This document shows, piece by piece, positions 1 through 9,665 of a stretch of 64,000 bases of DNA. The notes beneath the pieces are model-generated. The model did no database searches. It was not told the origin of the DNA and saw only the letters and a list, made by a program, of their open reading frames with translations. The translations under genes and the position numbers were made by a program. Location: the NCBI GenBank assembly GCA_963922205.1, contig CAWUHX010000009.1, forward strand, positions 2,108,001-2,172,000, in the 5' to 3' direction. Numbering within the stretch: position 1 is the stretch's first letter; every line of letters starts with the position of its first letter. This stretch comes from Romanomermis culicivorax. Lineage: Eukaryota; Nematoda; Enoplea; Mermithida; Mermithidae.

Positions 1-71
1 AATACGTTCATTCACTGTAACTGCACATAAATACAAGTAATAGTATATAAATATTCCGTTTATACAATACC

Positions 72-165
72 TTGTTGAGACCCGAGTACCCGGGTCTACC
101 CGTACCACCCGGGTTTCATTCAGAAAATTTACCCAGGTATACCCGGGCACCTGAAATACCCGCGT
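72..165. repeat. ACCCGGGT-rich short repeat cluster
   Basis: Several near-palindromic copies of ACCCGGGT/TACCCG lie within about 90 bases in otherwise AT-rich DNA. Clusters like this are typical of subterminal repeats of hAT-like DNA transposons. No second end or target duplication was found, so the class is an inference. The open frame across it looks like chance. Confidence 0.4.
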
Positions 166-730
166 TTAAACATTTGAATTTCAGTGCATTCTGCTTGGCG
201 GATCTAGCCTTAAAAATTTGTGAGTATGTAGACTTTTTCTCTAAGCCAGAACAACCTCTCACTTTTTACAAAAAACATCTGGCAAAACAATACAAGGTCG
301 GCAAACTAGTCATCTATTGCGGAAAATCGTCCATGTAGTCACATTTTTTCAGTTTTCACTGTTACACAACAGTGCTGCACATTGCTCAGTCGAGCATGCT
401 TATCAAGTTTTCAAAGTTTTTTTTTACCATGATACGGCCATAAAATTAGTGTTTTTTTGTACTCAGTCCATTTGTACTGCTACAAACGACCTCTCAAAAA
501 CCGTTTGAACTCCAAAATTTGCAAAAACTTGCTGAAAAAAGCATTTATTGTAATAAAATGCAACAAACATTATGTGAGATATGAATATGTTGGACATTTT
601 CACGAGACACATGAGAAGTCTATGAATGCATACACATAAAACAGTTGATCATGAGGCACAGAACATGCACTAGTAAAATACTCCACAAAAAGCTTTTATT
701 ATTACGCCATACTGATAGTTTGTCATTATC
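166..730. other. AT-rich DNA, no gene seen
   Basis: Short overlapping open frames of 60-90 codons with no recognisable domain, biased composition and no family resemblance. I see no RNA gene and no bounded repeat here. Confidence 0.4.
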
Positions 731-739
731 GATGCCGAT

Positions 740-825
740 TAGGGTTGTCCCAGGCCCCGGCTCCTGCACCGGGGCAGCTGCCCTGGCCCCGAGCCGGGGC
801 TAGGTTTGCCCCGATTCGGGGCAAG
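740..825. repeat. GC-rich palindromic repeat cluster (GCCCCGG type)
   Basis: A sharply GC-rich island with repeated CCCCGG/CCGGGG words and short palindromes (for example around GGGGCAGCTGCCC). It is bounded by AT-rich sequence. It resembles a subterminal transposon repeat block, but no terminal inverted repeat pair could be matched. Confidence 0.35.
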
Positions 826-830
826 ACTAC

Positions 831-1797
831 ATAAAACTAGTAGTTTTGATAGGAAAACAAGCTCGTTTTATAGTAGAACTGAAGTTTAGAATATGACAAG
901 TAAATGTTCAGTAGTCAGTTTGACAGTAATACTTTTAGGAATCGCGAAAGTCACATCCTGTTTAGATAAAAGTTTACATGTATCTGGAACTGCACTTCAA
1001 CTTCAATACAGGTTTTTGATTTTTTCAGAAAACCTACAATTGTTTAATTTTTGTGACATCTTCAACTTTCTTCTCAAACTTTTTTTCAAAAATTTTTCAC
1101 TTCCAGTCATTAGCATGCGTGCTAACATCCAAAAATTTCCATTAGCATGGCTCTGGTTTCATTAGCACTGTGCTGAAAACCCTGCAGATGAATCGATAGA
1201 AGTGTCTAGGCATGTGCGCAACACAGTTTCTTTGGGAAAAGATTGAGCTTCCTCGTACTTAGTAATGACAGTTACCTTAAAAAATTAAATTTCATTGTCT
1301 AAAATACTCAAACTCTTTCTAACCTATCAATCAATGCATTATCATAGATGCTCAAGTCATCTCACCAAATGCTTATGGCTGTTAGCAGACTTTAGAAGTC
1401 ACAATTAATGCTGTGTATTGCTCACCAGCACTGCTCAGCGACTCATGGGCAGTAAAATCTGCCTAATGTTCAGATAAACTACAGAATCAAATCAACTTCA
1501 GCCAAAAAAAATTCAAACATAAGTTAAATTCATTGAATATGAATCTTTAGTTTTTCGATTAGAATAAGTCAACTCAACAGAATAGTCATATGAACCGAAT
1601 CGAATAAAGCTAAGAAGTCTCCTTAATTGAAAATTTACGATAGCATTTGATTTGCTTGTTGTGAGTTCTCATCTCAACTCAGTTGTCATGTCAGTGCCAA
1701 AAAAGACTGCATTGCAGTTACTAAAGTTGGCTAAACTCTCATTTTGATTGTTAAATCAGGAATAAACTTTATTCATGAGAACAGAACGGAAAAAATG
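831..1797. other. AT-rich DNA, no gene seen
   Basis: A 90-codon open frame at 893-1165 begins with a hydrophobic stretch but has no family resemblance and no flanking gene structure. I treat it as chance. Nothing else was recognised. Confidence 0.35.
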
Positions 1798-1799
1798 AA

Positions 1800-1895
1800 T
1801 TTTTTTTAAAAAAACCTAAAAACCCAGAAATGTCCAATTTTCCAACCCAAAAAACCCATCAACCCAAAAACCCAATGCCCGCCAACCCTGAACTG
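1800..1895. repeat. AACCC-type short repeat cluster
   Basis: Imperfect tandem AAAACCC/CAACCC words on the + strand, followed by a GCCCGCC block. It looks like another transposon subterminal block. It is not a telomeric array, because the period is irregular. Confidence 0.35.
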
Positions 1896-1973
1896 CCCAC
1901 TGTAATTATGTGGTTAAAAAAGCATCTAGGGTGGCAAATTTGATCTTAAAATGTTTTCACTCTAACTTTAATG

Positions 1974-2536
1974 AATTAAAAATCAGGTTTTTAAATCCTA
2001 TGTTCTCCCTATTCTGAAATATGGTTCACCACTCTGGAATCCTTGTCTGGTTGGGGATACTAAATTGGTAGAAAAAGTTCAACGAAGGTTTACAAAAAGA
2101 CTTTTTGGTTATAAAAGTTTAAGCTATAAGGAGCGCCTCGACAAATCTGGCCTTGATGACCTTGCATTTAGACGTATGTGTATTGACTTATCTTACATGT
2201 TCTTAATTTTGGAATTTAAAGTTATTCCGGCCGATTTATTTTTTATCTTGAGTCCGTTCAATTATCGCGCTTCCAACTTATTTAAATTGTATAAATCAAA
2301 ATATAACCCTAATGCTTTAAAACATGACTTTTGCTTGCGAAATATTGATATTTGGATGGAATTCCTTACCTGATGATATCATTCGTTCGAACCATATGCC
2401 CTGTTTTCGATCTAAATTGAGTCATTTTTTAAAGCTCAATTCGCACGTGCTTTTGTCACGTCCATGAGCTTTTCTGTATTATCCGTATTTACTCTTATAT
2501 TTCTTTGCATTTAATAAATTTCTTTCTTTCTTTTAA
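1974..2536 (+). pseudogene. LINE (CR1/Jockey-like) reverse transcriptase, 3' end relic
   Basis: The frame upstream of and including 2065-2373 reads through the C-terminal signature of non-LTR retrotransposon reverse transcriptases: a LKYGSPLWNP-type block, then EKVQRRFTKRLFG, then a KERLDKSGL-type segment. Near 2355 the frame shifts and continues in another frame with the usual W-N-x-LPDDI...F-x-SKL ending to about 2463. A short T/C-rich tail with AATAAATTTCTTTC repeats follows. Only the last ~160 codons are present, so this is a 5'-truncated, frameshifted insertion. The exact LINE clade is not settled. Confidence 0.7.
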
Positions 2537-2669
2537 TTCCAAGCATCGAGAGAAAAAGTGAGAAAATTGATCAAAAATCGCTAGTTTCGGCGAAATACTG
2601 TCTGCTAACGATTAGAAAATGAGACGAGCTAATTCGATTGATAGAAACTGTTGAAAATTTATTAGTAAG

Positions 2670-2800
2670 TGGAAGTAGATATGCTAATGGCCGCGCCTGA
2701 TAGAAAATAGTGATTATTATACCCATGACCGGCGCGAACAGCGTTTTTTTTTGTGCACAGACATTTGTGCCAATGGCACAAAAAATTTTTTACTACTAGC
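2670..2800. repeat. Partial copy of hairpin/palindrome repeat, GTGCC subtype
   Basis: It contains a CCGGCGCGAA start of the GC hairpin seen elsewhere, followed by a T-run and a TTTGTGCCAATGGCACAAAA palindrome. It is the left-hand counterpart of the 4480-4590 block. The repeat carrying it appears to have been interrupted by the element at 3398-4434. Confidence 0.35.
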
Positions 2801-3352
2801 AACATACTGAAAAATGCGGAAAAATATTGGGCCAAAAAGTTTGATCAAAAGTTAACGTTTAACGCATTAATTTTTTGTAAAAATACCTATTTTTCAGCTG
2901 ACCATGTCATTGAGATAAGAAAAAACTGTGCAGGAAAACAGTTCACGACGACTCAAAAAGAAATGGATGCTGCGAAAATTAACTCCAGAATTGTTCAAGA
3001 AATTCGAACTGATTCAATTTTTGACTACGAATATGAATATCAACAATGTAAAGACTAGAGAAAATAAAGTCGAAAATTGTGTAAATTTCCGGTCGAAACA
3101 TTGTACCATTACCAACGATATCGATTTTTCTATTATTTCATTTGAATCAATCAAACACAAAAAGTGAAAATTTCAGTTTTAAATCCGAACCTGACTGAAT
3201 GAACAGAGAATATTCAGAATTTCTTTTCATTCATCAGTCGTTGACAATGACAGCCTATAGAGTTTGCTGCAACGATACTAATACACTGTTCGAAGGGAAA
3301 TCGTTCGCGTTCGGGTCAAGTATACGAACAGAAAAAATTATATTCGTTGACT

Positions 3353-3367
3353 CGGCGCGAAGTGCCG
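3353..3367. repeat. GC-hairpin module, variant copy
   Basis: CGGCGCGAAGTGCCG: a short GC stem around a GAA loop with one G-T wobble, followed by the AAAATTTT tail seen after the other copies. Confidence 0.45.
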
Positions 3368-3754
3368 AAAATTTTTTGCATTTTTAGCCCCTAAAACCAC
3401 TGTTTTTTTCCACGAACTTTTTTCCACAAATGTGGAAAGGGATCAAATTTTTTTTCCACATGTGGAAAAAAATTTTTTCGTCTTAAAATCCTCGTTTTTT
3501 GGCTTAAAAGTGCTCACAGACGCTTTATCGCACTGTTTTTGAGCTTTTTCAAGTCTTCCGGTGTTTTTAGAGAAGTTAATTGATTAAAATTGAAGAAAAA
3601 ATTGAGATGTTCGCCTTTAAAGCCTAATCTACAAACATTGTGGAAAAAATTTTCTAAAAAACTATCCAAGAGCATAATTGACTTTGAATTACATGAGAAA
3701 TCGATGGGCAAGTCCATGATGGCAAGTGAAAGCCCAAAAAAGATGGTAATCTTT

Positions 3755-3771
3755 CCGGCGCATCGCGCCGG
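3755..3771. repeat. GC-hairpin module
   Basis: CCGGCGCATCGCGCCGG inside copy A: a GC stem with a changed loop, followed by an AAATTTTT tail. Confidence 0.45.
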
Positions 3772-4257
3772 GAAATTTTTCGGGGTATATTGACATTCTC
3801 GGATGCTGGACCTGGAAAATCAATTTTCCGAACATTTATTTCAAGAATTAGATTCCAATTTTGTGTTTAAGAGTCGTAATTTCTAGAATTTTACCTGAAA
3901 AGTTTTAAAATCTGTAATTTATTTGTAAACTCTCATGAACTTGGTCGAAAATATATGAGTAAGAAGAGTATAAATTTCCTAAAGATATTTCCATGAAGCT
4001 TTTGAATTGATTTTACGTTAGCAAAGAAATAATCGCATCATAAAGCATAGAGACTTGACGTATTGATCTTTCTCAAAAGGAAAAAATGCGAATCTTCCTG
4101 AATATTATGATAAAATGTTGAAGATTATCAATTAAAAAATGGGATACTACGTTTAAGATAATGAAAACTATGATAGATTAAGTGATAAATGAAGGTAAAC
4201 ATGATAAAAGCCACGCCTGAGCTACTTAATGAATAATGATGATTATTAAATTTATAA

Positions 4258-4274
4258 CCAGCGCGAAGCGCCGG
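4258..4274. repeat. GC-hairpin module
   Basis: CCAGCGCGAAGCGCCGG in the right half of copy A, followed by a GAAATTTTGAGAT-type tail shared with other copies. Confidence 0.5.
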
Positions 4275-4479
4275 GAAATTTTGAGATTTGGACCTCCTAA
4301 AATGCACCAAAATGCATCTTTTCATTATGAAAACCCAAAATTTTTCTCCCACATTTGTGGAAAGACCTCAAAAATTTTTTCCACATTCCAGATTTTTTTT
4401 CCACGTTATAGTGCAAATGTGGAAAAAAACAGTGCCTAAAACGTCTAAAAATCAAGGAAATTTAATGTTTGAAAAGGCA

Positions 4480-4590
4480 AAATTTTTGTGCAAATTGGCA
4501 CAAACGCACAAAATTTTTTGTGCCATTCCAAATTTTTTTGTGCCAAAAACCATGTTTTGGCACAAAAAACTGGGCGCGAAGCGCCAGAAA
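4480..4590. repeat. GTGCC-subtype subterminal block with GC hairpin
   Basis: Repeated GTGCCA...TGGCAC words flanked by A and T runs, then a GGGCGCGAAGCGCC hairpin (about 4571-4586). It has the same layout as the CCACA blocks of copy A and the CCCCA blocks of the next element, with a different core word. It probably represents the right end of a third subfamily. Confidence 0.4.
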
Positions 4591-5000
4591 AATTTGAGAT
4601 TTCGATCTTTGATGCTTTTAAAGCATACCTGTACTTGGGGGGGTTGGGGGGGACCCCCCCACTGTTTTTTTTCCCCCGGGCCTTTTCCCCAAATGGGGAA
4701 AGAGGTCAAAAATTTTTTCCCCATTTTCCCGGAGTCGTTTTTTTCGCTTAAAAATGCTCACAGACGCTTTATTTAGGTGTTTTTGAGCCTCTTCAAGCCT
4801 CCTGGTGTTTTTAAACCCGTTAATTCATTAAAATTGAGGAAAAAATTGAAATTTTCGAGTTCAAAGTTTAATCTACAAGCATTGGAACAAATTTTCAAGA
4901 AAACTATCCAAAAGCATAATGACTTTGAGAATTTCATGAGAAATCAATGGTTAAGTTCTCTATGATGACAAGTGAGAACCCAAAATGAATGTTAATCTTT

Positions 5001-5017
5001 CCGGCGCGAAGCGCCGG
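5001..5017. repeat. GC-hairpin module, consensus copy
   Basis: CCGGCGCGAAGCGCCGG: a perfect 7-bp stem with a GAA loop, followed by an AAAAATTTTTT tail, inside copy B. Confidence 0.55.
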
Positions 5018-5495
5018 AAAAATTTTTTGGGTATTGATATTCTGCGACGCTGGAAAATCAATTTTCCGAATGTTTATTTCAAGAAGTAGATTTGAATTTT
5101 GTGTTTAAAACTCGTAATTTCTAGAATTTTACTTGAAAAATTTTAAAACCAGTATAATTTATTTGTAAACTCTCATACTTGGTCGAAAATATATGAGTAA
5201 GCAGAGTATAAATTTCCGAAAGATATTTCCATGAAGCATTTAAATTGATTTTACGTTAGAAAAGAAATAATTGCATCAAAAAGCTTAGAGACTTGACGTA
5301 TTGATCTTTCTCAAAAGGAAAAAATGCGAATCTTCATTAAATATCATGATAAAATATTGAAGATTAGATTACCAATGAAAACATGAGATAATACGTTCAA
5401 GATGATGAAAACTATTATAGATTATATGATAAATGAAAGTATACATGCTAAAAGCCGCGCCAGGGGTTAGTAATAATGATTGTTAAAGTTATAAT

Positions 5496-5510
5496 CGGCG
5501 CGAAGCGCCG
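5496..5510. repeat. GC-hairpin module
   Basis: CGGCGCGAAGCGCCG followed by GAAAATTTTGAGATT, in the right half of copy B at the position equivalent to 4258-4274 in copy A. Confidence 0.5.
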
Positions 5511-5886
5511 GAAAATTTTGAGATTATGACCTTCTAAAATGCACCAAAATGCATCTTTTCTGTATCCGATCCCCAAAATTTTTTTCCCCAAATGGGGAAA
5601 GAGCACAAAATTTTTTTACCCTTTCCGAATTTTTTTTCCCGAAAAAGCACGATTTGGGGGAAAAAAACAGTGGACCCCCCCCCCCCCCCAACTCGGCCAA
5701 CCCTGTATCCCAAAATCATTTCCCCCTCCCCTCAGTTTGGAAAAAATTAAAAAAATTTTCAAAAAAGTGTATGTATTCTGGCCTTTTTTGGGAAAAATTT
5801 CGACTTTTTTCTACCCCCCCCCAAAATTTCGGATTTACCCCTCCACCCAAACTGGTCGGAGGTCTTACTACAGGTATGTTTTAAAG

Positions 5887-8800
5887 TGGACCAGAACGCA
5901 TCTTTTCGGCTTTGCATTTCCCAAAATTTTTTCCACAATGAGAACCATCCCCGCAATTTCTTTCCTTATTTCTTAATTTTTTTTCTCAAAAGACCCTGTT
6001 TAAGGAAAAAACGGTGCTGTGGAATAACGGCGCGCAGAAAAAATTTATCAGCATACAGTAATAGTTTATTCTTATTGACTTTTTCAAACAACGCTATATA
6101 CTTGTTGAATTTTCATGATAGTCAACTAGTCAGCCAAGCGAAACGACGTATTGAAATCTGGCATTACAATGTAAAATCCATGTGATGTAAGATTTGGAAT
6201 ATTTTCAACTCTAGTTCGCTGCACAAGTCGTCAGCTGATAAAGAAAATCGGGTAATGATCCGCAATAGTACGCTAAGTGTAAGTAGAAGCTTACTCTAGC
6301 GATTACAGCTAGGTTTTTCGACAGAATACACCTTCAGACGCCAGGGAGATTCTTCCAGGCAGTAATGTTGGAGATATTCTGTGATTTGTAGAGCTTTCGA
6401 TCTATAATATGGAAAAATAAGACGATGAAGACATGACGACTCATCAAACAGTTTCCAAATTTCCAGCAACGCAGTCTCACAGTATAAGAACCTTTTTTCG
6501 GGAGAATTCAACATTTTTCATCATAAGAAAGAAATTCATTTCTGACTGCGTATTGAAATCTGTTTTTTCTTGAATGTTTGGATGAATGGTTGTCAGAAAT
6601 TTGGGTATCCACAGTTTGGTAGTTGAAGCATAACATTTTCTCACTTGACACAACTGTGTAAAACGAAAGGAATATATCATATTTTTGACCTGTTTCAATT
6701 AAATTGAGTTCATGATCAGATATCATGGGTAGTGATTCAACGCCATTGTTGCATGTTACATGAATAATTCTGACACAGACTAGCGAATCAATCTCGAATG
6801 AAAGCATTACTGAAAAGTCTGCTTTTTGCTTGAAATGCTTGTAAATATAACCTCGGAGGTCAAGTTATCTACCGATAATTGATTCAAATTCTGGATAGGA
6901 TTCACATTTTCATCATCGTCAGATGCTTCTTATCAGTGGAAGAAATTTCTAACCAGCAACATTATTGAGAATCTTTCAGTTCCATCTTCTTGGTCACTTT
7001 CATAGTGCACAGTGATAAGTAGAACAAGTTCTGTAGTAAGGTTAAATATCAGTTCATTATGCCTTGAAAATCAGCTATATGACTGTTTTTGTAATTTGAA
7101 TTGTCGATATCTGACAAGTACCACAGCGCTCTGGCTGATTAGGATTTTTTTTGTTTCTATAGCTCATTCAATTTGAAACGATAGATGCAGCGAAAACCGA
7201 AAAACTAAGTTCAATTTGATACACAATTTTCACGCTGTGGAAAACATCTTGCTGTAGAAAAACACAAAATTTTGTCATGTGAATGAGAAAGGCACAAGTC
7301 ATTAAAACACATCATGCTTATCCAATGTGGATTTGGACAGAACTGAATGAATAAGTGAATGCGTCTCATGAAAAATTTACTGCTCGGTGGATACAGAAAT
7401 AAGTTTACTAATTTTCCCGTTGATCTTACTGTAGAGTATAGTAGTATCTTTTTTCATTCGGGAATATAGACAGTCGTCACAGAAATAATAAGTTAGAACA
7501 ATAGGTGTGAAAGTTTTTTTGTTAAGTTGTATGCTGTTGCCAGCGATCCAACAAAATCTGGAATGAAAGATCCACCAATTTTTTGATTTATTATAATGTG
7601 ACGGTCGACTCCCTCGATAAACTTGTGGTAGGAAAATTAAACCAGTGTTGTCCTACAGGAAACATTCCTTCTGAATAAGCCATGGGATCAGAGGACGCTT
7701 CCGAGTAGATACATAACTTCATCAGATTCCTTGACTTGTGTTGAAGCTATAACACCGATCATCTGTGGGAAACTCATCCAATTCTTGTTTTCAAAACCAA
7801 TTTAAGCTTCAAAAATACATTCTTGAAGTTTTCATCGATGTCTTCGAAAAAAGGTAATATCATTTTCGATCATATGATTCAAATTTTTCTTATGGAAAGC
7901 CTGTATGGATACTAGACGTGGTGTGAATATGAGGAGGTTCTATTTTATTCTACCAAATGCTGAGTTCTTGTGTTAAGAAAAGTCATTTTTCAAAATTTTA
8001 TTGCATGTTACAGGGGCACTAAAAATCCAGAAAGCAGATGGATCAACCTTTGAAAGGCCACATCAGAATACTATCGTTTAAAAAAAATTGATGAAACATT
8101 GTGGAAAATCGACTGAGACAAAATGATCAGAAAATGCCTCGATTGGGCAGAGAAAAGAATATACTTGCTTGGATAGCTGTCAAACTATAAAAAGAAGCGG
8201 ACTAGATTTTTGAGAACCTGGTTTAAAGTTGGAAAAAATTCACTCTCGTTACATTGGATTTTCATTCTTTCTCAAAATAATTTTTTCAAGTCTGTGAAAA
8301 AGTATATGCTGCAGCATTGTGCATTTTGTCCTTCCCCTAAGACCACAGTAACAGTTTTCTATATGAAAATTATATTCACATGACTTCAAATGGAAAGAAA
8401 TGGTAAATGAATAGCATTTTAAATCCCGACCAATTCAAAACTTCTGCCTCTCACACTAGCTGAAAAATGGTGAGGTAGGCATATTATAGTCATTCTCAGA
8501 AATATAAAGAAACCTGAAGTTGATTGCACTAATGCAACATGAGGATAATCTCAAGATCGGGATTAAATTGATAATCCTGAGTTTGAGCTAGTCGCAATGT
8601 CCAAATTATTTTCTTCCAGTGCACAAACAATACCCACTTAAGGATTAACTAATACTGAGGTTTAAGTTCGAATTTGGGAATTGCAGACATTTTTATATTT
8701 ATTTGCTTTAGAGATAAGAAAATTATGCCAAAATGTTAGTGCAACCCGACAGCTCGAGCTGGGGATAATTTCGACATTGAGCTTGTTATAATCCTGATGA

Positions 8801-9009
8801 TATTCAAATTATACCGAACTTGATATCAAACCGAGTCGCCTTTTGCTTTGAGATTATCTTGAGCTCAAGCTCAGACCCTTTTAGTGCAACTGGGCCTTGG
8901 TTACAGTCATTGGGCACCGATCTGTAAATGGGAGAACAGAGTAAAGCATGCAAAATGCTCCTGGTTCAGTCATGCCTATATTAGGGATGTGCGCCAAATC
9001 CTGTACCGG
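5887..9009. other. Non-coding, old repeat debris
   Basis: No coding region with a recognisable domain. The minus-strand frames at 6296-6807 overlap one another in different phases and look like chance. A segment at about 8140-8245 recurs inverted at about 24471-24590, and the stretch around 7900-8080 has diverged relatives near 54290-54530 and 56340-56460. This is mostly decayed dispersed repeat. Confidence 0.4.
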
Positions 9010-9527
9010 TGTTGTAGTGTATTTCCGCCGATTTTTAGGATTATCACTATTTTTGTCGTTTTCTCGAAGAGGCGTGCAGGTAAAAAGTGGAGCGAGTAAC
9101 ACGGACCATCAAGAGACGTCTCACTGTAGTGCAAATTGGCACACATGCGTTGGGTTCGCTCTCTCATTATTAGTATTATATGTTTTTTATTGGTCCACCT
9201 CCCCGTGTGCAAAGTATATTTGTGTTTTCCCCTAGCACGTGGGAGTTTTATATCATCCCTGGCCAACTCACTTTTGTATCCGTAAGTGTAATTTTTGTGT
9301 TAGATAAAACTGGAGAAAATTCTCCTTTATCTTCATTACGTAATTGGGAGACAGATTAAGGAACTAGCTTTTCTTAGTCTGTAGGCTAATTATTGTCCAG
9401 TTTAAGTACATTAATTAAGCAATTAATCGGGTAAGCATGGGCATTGGAAATACGTGCATAAAGGATGAATTCTGGAACCCACTCCTGCCTCCACTCCTAA
9501 AACCCCGACCATCTTTAAAACACAACA
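9010..9527 (+). repeat. 5' LTR of element 1
   Basis: A 518-bp direct repeat of 21418-21933, about 91% identical by eye, with TG...CA termini. The sequence directly after it (TTGGTGACC...) is in the position of a tRNA primer-binding site. I did not identify the tRNA. Confidence 0.85.
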
Positions 9528-9665
9528 TTGGTGACCATTTGGCTCACACGCTTCCTTTCCACGCCATTGCGCTGCATCCGACTATGGTCTCCAATTCTGG
9601 AAAATCGACTACGCCGTTCCTGCGCCCAAGGTTACAAACCCAGCTTCTATAATTTGCGTAAAAAG

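Larger units (their letters stand above)
3398..4434 (+). mobile_element. Non-autonomous DNA transposon copy A (8-bp TSD, hAT-like)
   Basis: The ends are inverted: CACTGTTTTTTTCCAC at the left and its reverse complement at the right, 16 bases perfect. The flanks carry a perfect 8-bp target duplication, CCTAAAAC, at 3390-3397 and 4435-4442. Subterminal regions hold CCACAAATGTGG palindromes flanked by T and A runs. The interior holds two GC-hairpin modules and no coding capacity that I trust. The 8-bp duplication suggests hAT, but the CACTG terminus is not the classic hAT end, so the superfamily is an inference. Close relatives in this window are 4660-5672, 57156-58188 and 58199-58865. Confidence 0.8.
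4660..5672 (+). mobile_element. Non-autonomous DNA transposon copy B (8-bp TSD)
   Basis: Ends are CACTGTTTTTTTTCCCCC and its near-perfect inverted counterpart. A perfect 8-bp target duplication, GACCCCCC, flanks it at 4652-4659 and 5673-5680. The interior is closely related to copy A (same interior words, two GC-hairpin modules). Its subterminal palindromes are CCCCAAATGGGG where copy A has CCACAAATGTGG. It is inserted inside the MITE at 4624-5878. The uninterrupted MITE at 58229-58468 serves as a paralogous empty site. Confidence 0.8.
4624..5878 (+). mobile_element. MITE with CATACCTG ends, copy 1, interrupted by copy B
   Basis: Ends are CATACCTGTA and CAGGTATG, with a perfect 8-bp target duplication TTTTAAAG at 4616-4623 and 5879-5886. 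Removing the nested element 4660-5672 plus one 8-bp duplication leaves about 234 bp. That matches the uninterrupted relatives at 58229-58468 (240 bp) and 59775-60004 (230 bp). The body is rich in G and C homopolymer runs and TTTTTTGGGAAAAATTT words. It is non-coding. Confidence 0.75.

Noticed and set aside
1800..1895. Telomere-like AACCC repeat
   Set aside because: The period is irregular and the block is under 100 bp, bounded by ordinary repeat DNA.
2753..3167. Two overlapping frames of 80-100 codons
   Set aside because: No family resemblance, different phases, and located inside the interrupted GTGCC-type repeat.
4236..5976. Overlapping open frames of 60-160 codons on both strands at 4.2-6.0 kb
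   Set aside because: They are translations of the T/A and G/C runs of non-autonomous transposons; similar frames recur in each copy in different phases, with no domain.
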